Part shown: piece by piece, positions 32,676 through 41,625 of the stretch
Numbering within the stretch: the first letter of the stretch is position 1
Layout: the number at the start of each line of letters is the position of its first letter
Assembly: GCA_904419005.1 (NCBI GenBank)
Contig: CAJFQI010000002.1
Location: 1 to 64,000 of the forward strand
Origin: Candidatus Avimonas faecium
GTDB lineage: Bacteria; Bacillota; Clostridia; Oscillospirales; Acutalibacteraceae
Reading direction: 5' to 3'
DNA: 64,000 bases
Translations under genes and position numbers: made by a program
The notes under the pieces: generated by a model
Seen by the model: the letters and a program-made list of their open reading frames with translations, nothing else
Databases searched by the model: none
Told to the model about the DNA's origin: nothing

Positions 32676-33560
32676 ATGGCGGGATATATTCTTTATAACG
32701 GCTTCTGGAACCCGGACGGCCCGCCCGACCCGGTGTTAAGGCTGGAGGCCGCCGCACAGGCCAGGGGGAGGACGCTGACCCCGGTCCCCAACAACAAAGC
32801 GGTCGTCGAATTTTCCGGCGGGATCACCGTCTCCGGCTTTGACGCGGAGGATTTCGCGCTGTTCTGGGACAAGGACATCCGGCTGGGACGGGCCCTGGAG
32901 GCCATCGGGGTGCGGCTGTATAATCCCGCCGCGGTTGTGGAGCTCTGCGACGACAAGGCCGCCACCCATTGGAAGCTGGCGGCCCAGGGGATCCCGATGC
33001 CCCGTACCCTGGTCGCGCCCATGACCTATGTGCGCATGGACGAGGAACCGTCCCGCCTGTATCTTGAGCGGGCGGAGGAACGCCTGGGCTTCCCGATGGT
33101 GGTCAAGGAATGCTACGGCTCCCTGGGCGGGGAGGTCTATCTCGCCCATAATGCGGCGGAGCTGCGCGCCCTGGCGGAGCATATGGGATCCCGGCCCTTC
33201 TTCTGCCAGGAGTTTATCGGGGAAACCGCCGGGACGGACCTGCGGGTCTATGTGGTGGACGGCCGCCCCGTGGCGGCGATGCGCCGCCGCTCCGACACCG
33301 ACTTCCGCGCCAATATCGGCAACGGGGGGCACGGGGAAGCCTATGCCCTCACCGAGCAGGAGGCGGAGCTGGCGGTACGCTGCTGCCGGATCCTGGGCGC
33401 GTATTTTGCGGGGGTGGATCTGCTGTGGGAGGCGGACGGCACGCCGCTGGTGTGCGAGGTGAATTCTAACGCCCATATGGCGGGCATCACCGCCTGCACC
33501 GGCGTAGATGTGGCGGGCGAAATTGTCAATTTTGTTTTCTCCCAGGAACGTCAGCGGTGA
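32676..33560 (+). CDS. ATP-grasp ligase (RimK-like)
   Basis: A 294-residue ATP-grasp enzyme, smaller than typical D-Ala-D-Ala ligase and close in plan to RimK-type alpha-L-glutamate ligases. Visible are LCDDKAATHWKLAAQGIPMPRT (start of the ATP-grasp fold), GFPMVVKECYGSLGGEVYL (phosphate loop) and FCQEFIGETAGTDLRVYVVDGRPVAAMRRRS. YFAGVDLLWEADGTPLVCEVNSNAHMAGI closes it with metal-binding Glu and Asn. It probably adds an amino acid to a carboxylated acceptor; the acceptor is unknown. GGAGAT precedes the ATG. It lies 81 bases after the CDF gene and ends at the palindrome shared with aroF. Confidence 0.88.
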   Translation: MAGYILYNGFWNPDGPPDPVLRLEAAAQARGRTLTPVPNNKAVVEFSGGITVSGFDAEDFALFWDKDIRLGRALEAIGVRLYNPAAVVELCDDKAATHWKLAAQGIPMPRTLVAPMTYVRMDEEPSRLYLERAEERLGFPMVVKECYGSLGGEVYLAHNAAELRALAEHMGSRPFFCQEFIGETAGTDLRVYVVDGRPVAAMRRRSDTDFRANIGNGGHGEAYALTEQEAELAVRCCRILGAYFAGVDLLWEADGTPLVCEVNSNAHMAGITACTGVDVAGEIVNFVFSQERQR

Positions 33561-33593
33561 GTTGGCGGACGATATATTCAGCCAGCCGATTAG

Positions 33594-33623
33594 AAGGGCG
33601 GGAGGGTTAACCCTCCCGCCCTT
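33594..33623. terminator. 13-bp palindrome between convergent genes, containing the aroF stop codon
   Basis: AAGGGCGGGAGGG and CCCTCCCGCCCTT form a perfect 13-bp stem around a TTAA loop. The loop includes the TAA stop codon of the minus-strand DAHP synthase gene. No real T-run follows on either side, so it may act as a stabilising 3' hairpin more than as a classic terminator. Confidence 0.65.
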
Positions 33624-34617
33624 CAAGCGTGAGCTGCGCTTTGACCTTGCCCATGACCCCGTCGAACTGGGCGGGGGTGAGGGACTGTGCCCCGTCGCAG
33701 AGAGCGGCCTTGGGGTTATTATGCACCTCAATCATCAAGCCGTCCGCTCCGGCCGCGACCGCCGCCTTGGACAGGGGCTCCACCAGCCAGGGGATGCCCG
33801 CCGCGTGGCTGGGATCAACGATCACCGGCAGGTGGGAATGGTGCTTGAGCAGCGGTACGGCGGAGATATCCAGTGTGTTGCGGGTGGCGGTCTCAAATGT
33901 GCGGATGCCTCGCTCGCACAGGATAACCTGCTCGTTGCCCCCGGCCAGGATGTATTCCGCGCTCATCAGGAATTCCTCCATCGTGTTGGCCAGGCCCCGC
34001 TTGAGAAGCACCGGCTTGCCGCAGTGCCCCAGCGCTTTGAGCATTTCAAAATTCTGCATGTTGCGCGCCCCCACCTGGATCACGTCCACGTCCCGGAACA
34101 GGCCGAGATGGGAGAGATCCATGATCTCGGAGACGATGGGAAGGCCGGTTTCCTGCTTGGCCAGCAGCAGCAACTCCAGCCCTTCGGCGTGGAGACCCTG
34201 GAAGGCGTAGGGGGAGGTGCGGGGCTTGAACGCGCCGCCCCGCAGCAGCTTGGCGCCGCTCGCCTTGACCGCTTTGGCCACAGCGACGATCTGCTCCTCG
34301 GTTTCCACCGAGCAGGGGCCGGCGATCACGCTGAAATGCGGGCCGCCGAATTGCGCGTCCCCTACGGCGACGACGGTGTCGTCCGGATGGAATTTCCGGT
34401 TGGCCGCCTTGTACGGTTCGGATACCCGTTTGACATCCTCCACGATGTCGTTGGCCCGCACCGATTCCAGGTTTACGCGGGAGGTGTCGCCCACCAGCCC
34501 TACAATGGTGGTGTGCTCGCCGTCGCTGCGGTGGCAGGTCAGGCCCTGGGCCTCCAGGCCGTGCAGCAGGCCCTCCACCTTCTGCTCGTCCGCGTTTTGC
34601 TTTAGGATGATAATCAT
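33607..34617 (-). CDS. aroF: 3-deoxy-7-phosphoheptulonate synthase (DAHP synthase, type I-beta)
   Basis: DAHP synthase joins phosphoenolpyruvate and erythrose 4-phosphate, the first step toward Phe, Tyr and Trp. The 336 residues comprise an N-terminal ferredoxin-like domain (MIIILKQNADEQKVEGLL..., about residues 1-70) and the barrel. Barrel motifs are FSVIAGPCSVETEEQI, KLLRGGAFKPRTSPYAFQG, GARNMQNFEML, CERGIRTFE and LPVIVDPSHAAG. In the Thermotoga enzyme this N-terminal domain confers tyrosine feedback inhibition. AGGAGGA is 6 bases before the ATG. The gene is preceded by a leader peptide and terminator that point to attenuation by tyrosine, so both synthesis and activity may answer to the same amino acid. 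Confidence 0.95.
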   Translation of the reverse strand: MIIILKQNADEQKVEGLLHGLEAQGLTCHRSDGEHTTIVGLVGDTSRVNLESVRANDIVEDVKRVSEPYKAANRKFHPDDTVVAVGDAQFGGPHFSVIAGPCSVETEEQIVAVAKAVKASGAKLLRGGAFKPRTSPYAFQGLHAEGLELLLLAKQETGLPIVSEIMDLSHLGLFRDVDVIQVGARNMQNFEMLKALGHCGKPVLLKRGLANTMEEFLMSAEYILAGGNEQVILCERGIRTFETATRNTLDISAVPLLKHHSHLPVIVDPSHAAGIPWLVEPLSKAAVAAGADGLMIEVHNNPKAALCDGAQSLTPAQFDGVMGKVKAQLTLEGREG

Positions 34618-34640
34618 ACCGGTTCCTCCTGTTTGTTTAG

Positions 34641-34684
34641 AAAATAAAAACGCCGGCAGGCTCTGTCGTGCAGAACCCGCCGGC
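34641..34684 (-). terminator. Attenuator terminator in the aroF leader
   Basis: On the minus strand GCCGGCGGGUUCUG pairs with CAGAGCCUGCCGGC through 14 bp including two G-U pairs, with loop CACGA, followed by UUUUUAUUUU. It lies between the leader peptide stop and the aroF ribosome binding site, so unless prevented it would stop transcription before aroF. Confidence 0.88.
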
Positions 34685-34712
34685 TTTGAAAGCGTGTTTC
34701 AAAGGCGCCGCC
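34676..34712 (-). promoter_or_regulatory. Antiterminator-like hairpin overlapping the leader stop codon
   Basis: CUUUGAAA (34697-34704) pairs with UUUCAAAG (34684-34691) around CACGC. Partial pairing extends outward, so GGCGGCGC can engage GCCGGCGG, the 5' arm of the terminator. Forming this structure would compete with the terminator. The leader UGA lies in its left arm, so a terminating ribosome would mask it. The extension contains mismatches, and the structure was drawn by eye. Confidence 0.5.
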
Positions 34713-34815
34713 ATGGGACGGCCCGGGGACAGCACAAACAGCCCGAACGAATGCCGTTCAGGATCGCATAGCGGTAATATCGGGTGGTTTGGGCCGCTGC
34801 CGGGATATGTGCCAT
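34699..34815 (-). CDS. Tyr-rich leader peptide of aroF (attenuation peptide)
   Basis: A 38-codon ORF reading MAHIPAAAQTTRYYRYAILN..., with Tyr codons TAT TAC, then CGC, then TAT at positions 13, 14 and 16, and ending VPWRRL. AAGGAGG lies 8 bases before the ATG, one of the best ribosome binding sites in the window. The ORF is too short for the track and appears there only as the tail of the 34699-35076 frame. Three tyrosines within four codons, upstream of an intrinsic terminator and aroF, fit a leader that senses charged tRNA-Tyr through ribosome stalling. A nascent-chain arrest mechanism is an alternative. No mature function is expected of the peptide. Confidence 0.75.
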   Translation of the reverse strand: MAHIPAAAQTTRYYRYAILNGIRSGCLCCPRAVPWRRL

Positions 34816-34848
34816 CGCCGTTTCCTCCTTTTGTGTTTGCTGCTTTAA

Positions 34849-34877
34849 AGTGTAACAGCATTTCCCGGCCTTGTCAA
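34849..34877 (-). promoter_or_regulatory. Sigma-A promoter of the aroF leader
   Basis: TTGACA, exactly 17 bases, TACACT on the minus strand. Transcription should begin near 34842, about 27 bases before the leader peptide ATG and 225 bases before aroF. Confidence 0.88.
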
Positions 34878-35070
34878 GTGGAAGAGGGGATAGGAGGGGG
34901 ATGTTTTTCGTCGGCTTGTGCCGGCGTGCGGATGCTGCCTTCCGTATTTCGGGGGCTGTCGGTTCCCATGGGAACCGGCGCAGGGACGGGCAATTCCAGG
35001 CAAATTGTCCGGAGGATTCCTGCCCGAACATGAGGAAATAGACAAAAGCAAAAATTTTGGCTTTTCCTCC

Positions 35071-35099
35071 TTGCATTTTTACAGCGGTTGTGCTATCAT
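35071..35099 (+). promoter_or_regulatory. Promoter of rpmE
   Basis: TTGCAT, 17 bases, TATCAT, with the predicted start about 38 bases before the rpmE ATG. It is divergent from the aroF promoter, about 190 bases away. Confidence 0.75.
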
Positions 35100-35142
35100 T
35101 CTACTGTTAATGCTTGGCCTTCCTGAAAGAGGTGACAATACC

Positions 35143-35352
35143 ATGAAAGAGAATATTCATCCGAAGTATGAAAAGGCGACCATCACCTGCGCATGCGGCG
35201 AGGTGATTGAGACCCGCTCCACGAAGGGCAACCTCCGCGTGGAAATCTGCTCGAAATGCCACCCGTTCTTTACCGGCAAGCAGAAGCTGGTCGATACCGG
35301 CGGACGCGTTGACCGCTTCAAGAAGCGCTTTGGCATGAAAGACGAGAAATAA
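35143..35352 (+). CDS. rpmE: 50S ribosomal protein bL31
   Basis: The 69-residue protein begins [64 protein letters not shown], the complete bL31 pattern. It keeps the four-cysteine zinc-binding form (CAC and CSKC), so this is the C+ type used under zinc-replete conditions. The ATG at 35143 is chosen because AAAGAGGTG precedes it; the 75 residues added by the track are not coding. It is monocistronic between its own promoter and terminator. Confidence 0.96.
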   Translation: MKENIHPKYEKATITCACGEVIETRSTKGNLRVEICSKCHPFFTGKQKLVDTGGRVDRFKKRFGMKDEK

Positions 35353-35366
35353 GCAGCGGCTTTATC

Positions 35367-35393
35367 GGGCAGCGCGCAGGCGCTGCCCTTTCT
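35367..35393 (+). terminator. Terminator of rpmE
   Basis: GGGCAGCG pairs with CGCTGCCC (8 bp, 6-nt loop) and is followed by TTTCT, 14 bases after the rpmE stop. Confidence 0.8.
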
Positions 35394-35499
35394 CGTATCC
35401 CGCCGGGGCGCGTCCCGTGCCGTGGAGGCGGCGGAAAGCCTTCCCGGCGGGGCCGTCTGCGTTCCGGCGGAGGGCCGCAGCAAAAGGAGGGGGCGGGCC

Positions 35500-36138
35500 G
35501 TGGACACCGTATACCGGACAATTGAAAAGCAGGCTTGCGCGGAATTTGTGGAACGGCGCTCCCGCTTCCTGGGGGCGGTCTGCCCCGTGACGGACGAGGC
35601 GCAGGCCCAGGCCTTCATCGCCCGCAGGAAGAAGGAGCACTGGGACGCCAGCCACAACGTCTATGCCTATGTGCTGCGCCAGGGGCAGATCCGCCGCTAT
35701 TCCGACGACGGGGAGCCGCAGGGCACCGCCGGCATCCCGGTGCTGGACGTGCTGCTTAAGGAGGGCCTGACCGACGTGGCGGTGGTGGTGACCCGCTATT
35801 TCGGCGGAGTGCTGCTGGGCGCGGGCGGGCTGGTGCGCGCCTATACCCACGGGGCGAAAATCGCGGTAGACGCCGGCGGCGTGGTGGAAATGCGGCTGTG
35901 CGACCGGGCGCTCATCCGCTGCGATTACGCGCAGTACGGCCGGGTCGCCTCGCTGGTGCCGGAGGCGGGGGGCGTGGTTGCCGACACCCGCTATACCGAC
36001 CGGGTGGAGGTGGAGTTCCTGCTGCCCCGCGGGCTGCGGGAGCCGATGCAGAAAAAGCTGACCGAGCTGAGCGCCGGCACCCTGCACATAGAGGTGACGG
36101 GGGAGGAATACGCGCCGTTTTCCCCGCCTGCGCCTTGA
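35500..36138 (+). CDS. YigZ/IMPACT family protein
   Basis: A 212-residue protein with the UPF0029 (IMPACT) N-terminal domain: 'FVERRSRFLGAVCPVTDEAQAQAFIARRKKEHWDASHNVYAYVL' and 'YSDDGEPQGTAGIPVLDVLLKEGLTDVAVVVTRYFGGVLLGAGGLVRAYTHGAK'. The DUF1949 C-terminal domain follows. Bacterial YigZ is linked to ribosome or translation-factor binding, but its exact role is not settled. The GTG at 35500 is chosen because AAAGGAGGGG lies about 8 bases upstream and the family sequence begins there; the track's 26 extra residues have no support. A HAD phosphatase follows 40 bases later. Confidence 0.9.
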   Translation: MDTVYRTIEKQACAEFVERRSRFLGAVCPVTDEAQAQAFIARRKKEHWDASHNVYAYVLRQGQIRRYSDDGEPQGTAGIPVLDVLLKEGLTDVAVVVTRYFGGVLLGAGGLVRAYTHGAKIAVDAGGVVEMRLCDRALIRCDYAQYGRVASLVPEAGGVVADTRYTDRVEVEFLLPRGLREPMQKKLTELSAGTLHIEVTGEEYAPFSPPAP

Positions 36139-36178
36139 CGGGGCGGTACGGGAAATACGCGGCGGAGGAGGGCCTTAT

Positions 36179-36853
36179 ATGCTGAAGGCGGTTTTGTTCG
36201 ACATGGACGGGCTGATGTTTGACACCGAGCGTCTCTGTATGCGCGCCTGGGATTACGCGGGGGAGCGGCTCGGCTTAGGCAAGGCCGGCTATATGGTGCT
36301 CAAGACCCTGGGGGTCAACCCGGCCGCCGCCGACGCGATATGGCGGGAGGAATTCGGAGGCCGGTACGACCCGGAGCGCCTGCGCGCCTATACCAAGGAG
36401 TACCGGGAGCGGTATTTTTCCGAAAACCCCGTCCCGGTCAAGCCGGGGCTGCGGGAACTGCTGCGCTTTTTGCGCGATAGGGAGGTCCGGACGGCGGTGG
36501 TGTCCTCAACCCCCGAGAAGGACGTCCGCTTCCTGCTTGCAAAGGCGGGGGTGGACGGCTGCTTTGAAACGGCGGTCTGCGGGGATATGGTGCCCCGCTC
36601 CAAGCCCGACCCGGCGATTTATCTTGCCGCCTGCGCCCGCCTTGGGGTGCCGGCGGAGGGGTGCGTCGCGCTTGAGGATTCCCGCAACGGCCTGTTCGCC
36701 GCTTACCGGGCGGGCTGCCTCCCGGTCATGGTGCCCGACCTTTGGCAGCCGGACGGGGAAACCCGCCGGATTTTGTTCGGCCTCCTGGACAGCCTGGGGC
36801 AGGTCCCGGCTTTCCTTGTACAAAAGGGGCTGCTCCCTGCCGGCTTGGCATAG
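36179..36853 (+). CDS. HAD-family phosphatase (beta-phosphoglucomutase-like)
   Basis: A 224-residue HAD of subfamily IA with a helical cap. Motif I is VLFDMDGLMFDTE, motif II AVVSSTPEKDV, motif III CGDMVPRSKPDPAIYLAA (catalytic Lys) and motif IV VALEDSRNGLFAAYRAG. Such proteins act on small phosphorylated metabolites or as phosphosugar mutases; beta-phosphoglucomutase itself carries a specific pattern after motif I that is not clear here. GGAGGAGG is well placed before the ATG. A terminator follows about 95 bases downstream. Confidence 0.9.
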   Translation: MLKAVLFDMDGLMFDTERLCMRAWDYAGERLGLGKAGYMVLKTLGVNPAAADAIWREEFGGRYDPERLRAYTKEYRERYFSENPVPVKPGLRELLRFLRDREVRTAVVSSTPEKDVRFLLAKAGVDGCFETAVCGDMVPRSKPDPAIYLAACARLGVPAEGCVALEDSRNGLFAAYRAGCLPVMVPDLWQPDGETRRILFGLLDSLGQVPAFLVQKGLLPAGLA

Positions 36854-36947
36854 GGGACGGATCTTGTTCGGCTTCCCGGGTTCGTAAGCGGACGGTCTAT
36901 GGACAGGCCCCGGGCGGATCGTCCGGCAATTTATCCGGACAGGCAGG

Positions 36948-36988
36948 AAAAAGCGCGGCAAAAAGGGACGGCCTTTTTCCGCGTTTTT
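36948..36988 (+). terminator. Terminator after the HAD phosphatase gene
   Basis: CGCGG and AAAAAGG on the left (one bulged C between them) pair with CCTTTTT and CCGCG on the right, with loop GACGG, followed by TTTTT. The remainder of the 465-base gap up to 37318 contains short GC-rich inverted repeats but no gene or promoter with good spacing (TATAGT at 37063 lacks a -35). Confidence 0.75.
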
Positions 36989-37318
36989 GTTCTTTTCGCC
37001 TGTTTTTCCGGAAGCAAGGAAAAACTTTGGCGAACAGGGAGGAAAAAGACACACAAAACGCGTATAGTATTTTTAGAAAGGGAAAACCCAAAGCCTGCGG
37101 TCGGCCTCCGGGAGGCCGGCATACGATGGCGCGGCAGGGTGCCGGCCCGGCGCCGTTTTAGCCGAGATGTCTCGGCGGCAGGGAGGCGCCGACGCTGTGC
37201 CGCATCATTTGTACCGTTGCCCTGCCGCCGGCTTCCGCCGTGTAACACCGGACAGGGCGGCGTGCCGGCGTCCGGCGCTTCCAAAAGGCCGTTCAACGAA
37301 GGGAAAGGGGTGGCCGAA

Positions 37319-38323
37319 GTGACAAGCCGAGAACGTACTGAGAAACTGGAGCTCCAGCTCCTGGACTCCCGCGCGGCGTTTGCCGCCCGGACCAAGGGAC
37401 GGGAGCGGGAGGAGGAGCCATGCGCCTACCGCACGGCCTATCAGCGGGACCGCGACCGGATCCTGCACTGCAAGGCCTTTCGCCGTTTGAAGCATAAAAC
37501 GCAGGTCTTCCTCTCCCCGGAGGGGGACCATTACCGCACCCGGCTCACCCATACGCTTGAGGTTTCCCAGATCGCCCGCACCATCGCGCGGGCGCTCCGT
37601 CTTAACGAGGACCTGACCGAGGCGATCTCCCTGGGGCACGACCTGGGGCATACCCCCTTCGGCCACGCGGGGGAGCGGGCCTTGGACGACCGGATGGAGG
37701 GCGGCTTCCGCCATTACGAGCAGAGCGTGCGGGTGGTGGAGCGGCTGGAAAACGACGGCCGCGGCCTCAACCTGACCTGGGAGGTGCGTGACGGCATCCT
37801 CCGCCACACCTGCGGGCAGCAGGCAGCTACGCTGGAAGGGCGGATCGTCCGCCTGGCCGACCGGGTGGCCTATATCAACCACGATATTGACGACGCGGTG
37901 CGCGCCGGCGTGCTGCGGGAGGAGGACGTCCCGGCGGATATCCGGGCCGCCTTGGGCGATCGCCGCACCGCCCGCATTGATACCCTGGTGACCGCGATTG
38001 TGGAACACAGCGGGGACGACATCGGCATGGATGAAGCGACCGCTGCCGCGTTTGAAAAGCTGCACCGCTTTATGTTTGAGGCGGTCTACCGCAATCCCGC
38101 CGCCAAAAGCGAGGAGGCCAAGGTGGACGGCCTGATCGGCCGGATGTTTGATTATTTCGTGCAGCATCCGGAGCGGCTGCCGGCGGAATACCGCGGCATC
38201 TGCGAAAGCGAGGGCGTGCATCGCGCGGTGTGCGATTACATCGCCGGCATGACCGACAACTACGCGTTGGAGGTATACGACGAGCTGTTCATCCCCCAGG
38301 GCTGGCGGATCAAGTCCTTTTGA
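37319..38323 (+). CDS. dgt: Deoxyguanosinetriphosphate triphosphohydrolase (dGTPase-like HD protein)
   Basis: An HD-superfamily enzyme of 334 residues that hydrolyses dNTPs to the nucleoside and triphosphate. The opening TSRERTEKLELQLLDSRAAFA, then YQRDRDRILHCKAFRRLKHKTQVFLSPEGDHYRTRLTHTLEVSQIARTIARAL, is the family signature. ISLGHDLGHTPFGHAGERAL holds the HD metal ligands, and RHTCGQQAATLEGRIVRLADRVAYINHDIDDAV the later Asp. The GTG at 37319 is chosen because GAAAGGGG lies 9 bases upstream and homologues begin there. The 140 extra residues in the track's ORF are spurious. In this lineage the gene commonly precedes dnaG, as here. Confidence 0.93.
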   Translation: MTSRERTEKLELQLLDSRAAFAARTKGREREEEPCAYRTAYQRDRDRILHCKAFRRLKHKTQVFLSPEGDHYRTRLTHTLEVSQIARTIARALRLNEDLTEAISLGHDLGHTPFGHAGERALDDRMEGGFRHYEQSVRVVERLENDGRGLNLTWEVRDGILRHTCGQQAATLEGRIVRLADRVAYINHDIDDAVRAGVLREEDVPADIRAALGDRRTARIDTLVTAIVEHSGDDIGMDEATAAAFEKLHRFMFEAVYRNPAAKSEEAKVDGLIGRMFDYFVQHPERLPAEYRGICESEGVHRAVCDYIAGMTDNYALEVYDELFIPQGWRIKSF

Positions 38324-38365
38324 CGGCCTGCCGTCAGGGACGGGACGCAGGAGGGCTTTATGCCG

Positions 38366-38393
38366 TATGTTTCCCGCCGTCCCGCCGTATACT
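38366..38393 (+). promoter_or_regulatory. Candidate promoter of the dnaG-rpoD operon
   Basis: TATACT at 38388-38393 has TATGTT 16 bases upstream. The -35 is weak. The position, 74 bases before the dnaG start, is sensible. Confidence 0.42.
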
Positions 38394-38466
38394 ATAGCGA
38401 AACGGCGCGCCCGGCGGGCTCCGGGCATCCGAGGCGCGACCCGTTGTTGAGAAAGGAGGGGTTACC

Positions 38467-40230
38467 GTGCCGCTGCCGGACAGCTTTCTACAGGAACTGA
38501 TCAGCCGCAATCCGATTGAGGATGTGGTGGATTCCTATGTCCGCACCAAACGGCGCGGGCGTACCGCGGTGGGGCTCTGCCCCTTCCATGGGGAAAAAAC
38601 CCCTTCCTTTACCGTATACCCTGAGACCGCGTCCTTTTACTGCTTCGGCTGCGGGGCGGGCGGGGACGTCATCACCTTTATCAAAAAGATTGAAAACCTC
38701 GACTATCTTGACGCGGTGCGCTTCCTGGCCGACCGCGCGGGGATGAAAATGCCGGAGGACAAGGCCGACGACGCGGTATCCCGCCTGCGCCTGCGGGTGC
38801 TTGAGGCCAACCGGGACGCGGCGCGGTATTTCCACTCCGTGCTGTATTCGCCGGCCGGCCGCCCCGGGCTGGAGTATTACCACAGCCGCGGCTATACCGA
38901 CAACACCATCCGCCGTTTCGGCCTGGGCTACGCGCCGGAGGGCTTCCACAACCTGCTGGACCACCTGCGCGGCAAGGGCTACCGGGACGACGAGCTGACC
39001 GCCGCCTTCTTAGCGGCGCGGAGCCGCAACGGCTCCGGCCGCCTGTACGACATTTTCCGCAACCGGGTGATGATCCCGATTATTGATATCCGGGGCAACG
39101 TCATCGCCTTTGGCGGCCGGGTGCTCGACGATTCCAAGCCCAAATACCTCAACACCTCCGACACCCTGGTGTTTAAAAAGACCAACAACCTCTTCGCCCT
39201 GAATTTCGCCAAGGCTTCAAAGGAGGGGCGCCTGATCCTGTGCGAGGGCTATATGGATGTGATCGCCCTGCACCAGGCCGGGTTTACCAACGCGGTGGCG
39301 GCGCTGGGCACCTCCTTTACCGAGGAGCACGCCCGCCTGATCGCCCGGTATGCCGACGAGGTGATCCTGGTCTTTGACGCGGACGCCGCGGGGCAGAAGG
39401 GCGCCAAGCGGGCGATCGGCCTGCTGCGGGAAACCGGGGTGCATATCCGGGTGATCACCATCCCCGACGGCAAGGACCCGGACGAGTTCCTCAAGCACAA
39501 CGGGCCGGAGCGGTTTAAGCTCCTGATTGACCGCTCGGCCAACGACGTCGAATACCAGCTGATTGACCTGGGCCGCCGCCATCCGCTGGATACGGCGGAC
39601 GGGCGGGTTGCCTACCTGCGGGAAGCGTCCCAGCTCCTGGCCCGGCTGAGCAGCCCGGTTGAACGGGATGTCTATGCCGGCAAGCTCGCCTCGGAAATGG
39701 GGGTGGGCAAGGAGGCAATCCTTTCCCAGGTGGAGTATTATATGGCCGCCCAGCGCCGGAAGCAGGAGAAAAAGCAGCTTTCCCAGGCGGTGCGCCGGGC
39801 GGAGGAGGGGACCCGCAAGGTCAACCCGGAAGCGGACAAGCATCTGCGGGCCTCCCGGGCGGAGGAAGGGCTGCTCGGCCTGCTGATCCTGAACCCCGAC
39901 TACCTCAAGGCGGTGTCTCAGGAGCTGCCGGCCGAGGAAATGGTTACCGCCTTTAACCGCACCCTGTATTCCCGGCTGCTCGACCGGCATCGGCAGGGGC
40001 TGCTGATTGAGCTGGCGTTTCTGGCCGCCGACTACGATGCGGACGAGATGGCCTATATCTCGCATATGGTGCAGACAGCGAGGGAGGCTGCCCAGACGCC
40101 GGAGCAGGCGGCTGCCTACGTCAAGGTGATCCGGGAGGAGCACGCAATGGCTGGGCTGCAGGACCCCGGCTCCCTGCCGGACGACGCGATCCAATCCCTG
40201 CTGGCCGCCATGCGGGAACAGAAAAAATAA
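38467..40230 (+). CDS. dnaG: DNA primase DnaG
   Basis: Primase makes the RNA primers of chromosomal replication and binds the DnaB helicase. Residues 38-62 form the CHC2 zinc finger (CPFHGEKTPSFTV...YCFGCGAGGD). The RNA-polymerase domain has 'GRVLDDSKPKYLNTSDTLVFKK', and the TOPRIM fold shows LCEGYMDVIALHQAG and VFDADAAGQKGAKRAI. 'IRVITIPDGKDPDEFLK' follows. The C-terminal helicase-binding region (about 430-587) is normal for Firmicutes. The start is a GTG with GAAAGGAGGGG upstream. rpoD follows 81 bases later, forming the conserved macromolecular-synthesis pair. Confidence 0.96.
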   Translation: MPLPDSFLQELISRNPIEDVVDSYVRTKRRGRTAVGLCPFHGEKTPSFTVYPETASFYCFGCGAGGDVITFIKKIENLDYLDAVRFLADRAGMKMPEDKADDAVSRLRLRVLEANRDAARYFHSVLYSPAGRPGLEYYHSRGYTDNTIRRFGLGYAPEGFHNLLDHLRGKGYRDDELTAAFLAARSRNGSGRLYDIFRNRVMIPIIDIRGNVIAFGGRVLDDSKPKYLNTSDTLVFKKTNNLFALNFAKASKEGRLILCEGYMDVIALHQAGFTNAVAALGTSFTEEHARLIARYADEVILVFDADAAGQKGAKRAIGLLRETGVHIRVITIPDGKDPDEFLKHNGPERFKLLIDRSANDVEYQLIDLGRRHPLDTADGRVAYLREASQLLARLSSPVERDVYAGKLASEMGVGKEAILSQVEYYMAAQRRKQEKKQLSQAVRRAEEGTRKVNPEADKHLRASRAEEGLLGLLILNPDYLKAVSQELPAEEMVTAFNRTLYSRLLDRHRQGLLIELAFLAADYDADEMAYISHMVQTAREAAQTPEQAAAYVKVIREEHAMAGLQDPGSLPDDAIQSLLAAMREQKK

Positions 40231-40311
40231 AGCCGGAGGCTCTCCGCCTGCGGTCGTAAATAAGCGGGCTTACCCGGATGCGGTTCCGCCCGTAAAGGAA
40301 GAGGAATTTCA

Positions 40312-41577
<1,266 letters not shown>

Positions 41578-41625
41578 TGGACGGGATAAGGAAGGCGTTG
41601 GCCATGAAAAGGGAGGCGGCGGCTC

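Noticed and set aside
34617-34877. T-box riboswitch as the control element of aroF
   Set aside because: No T-box sequence or specifier-loop arrangement was recognised; instead the leader is translated and carries a Tyr-codon cluster.
36899-37318. N-terminal 140-residue extension of the dGTPase ORF
   Set aside because: The stretch contains the terminator of the upstream gene, and homology starts at the GTG at 37319 with a ribosome binding site.
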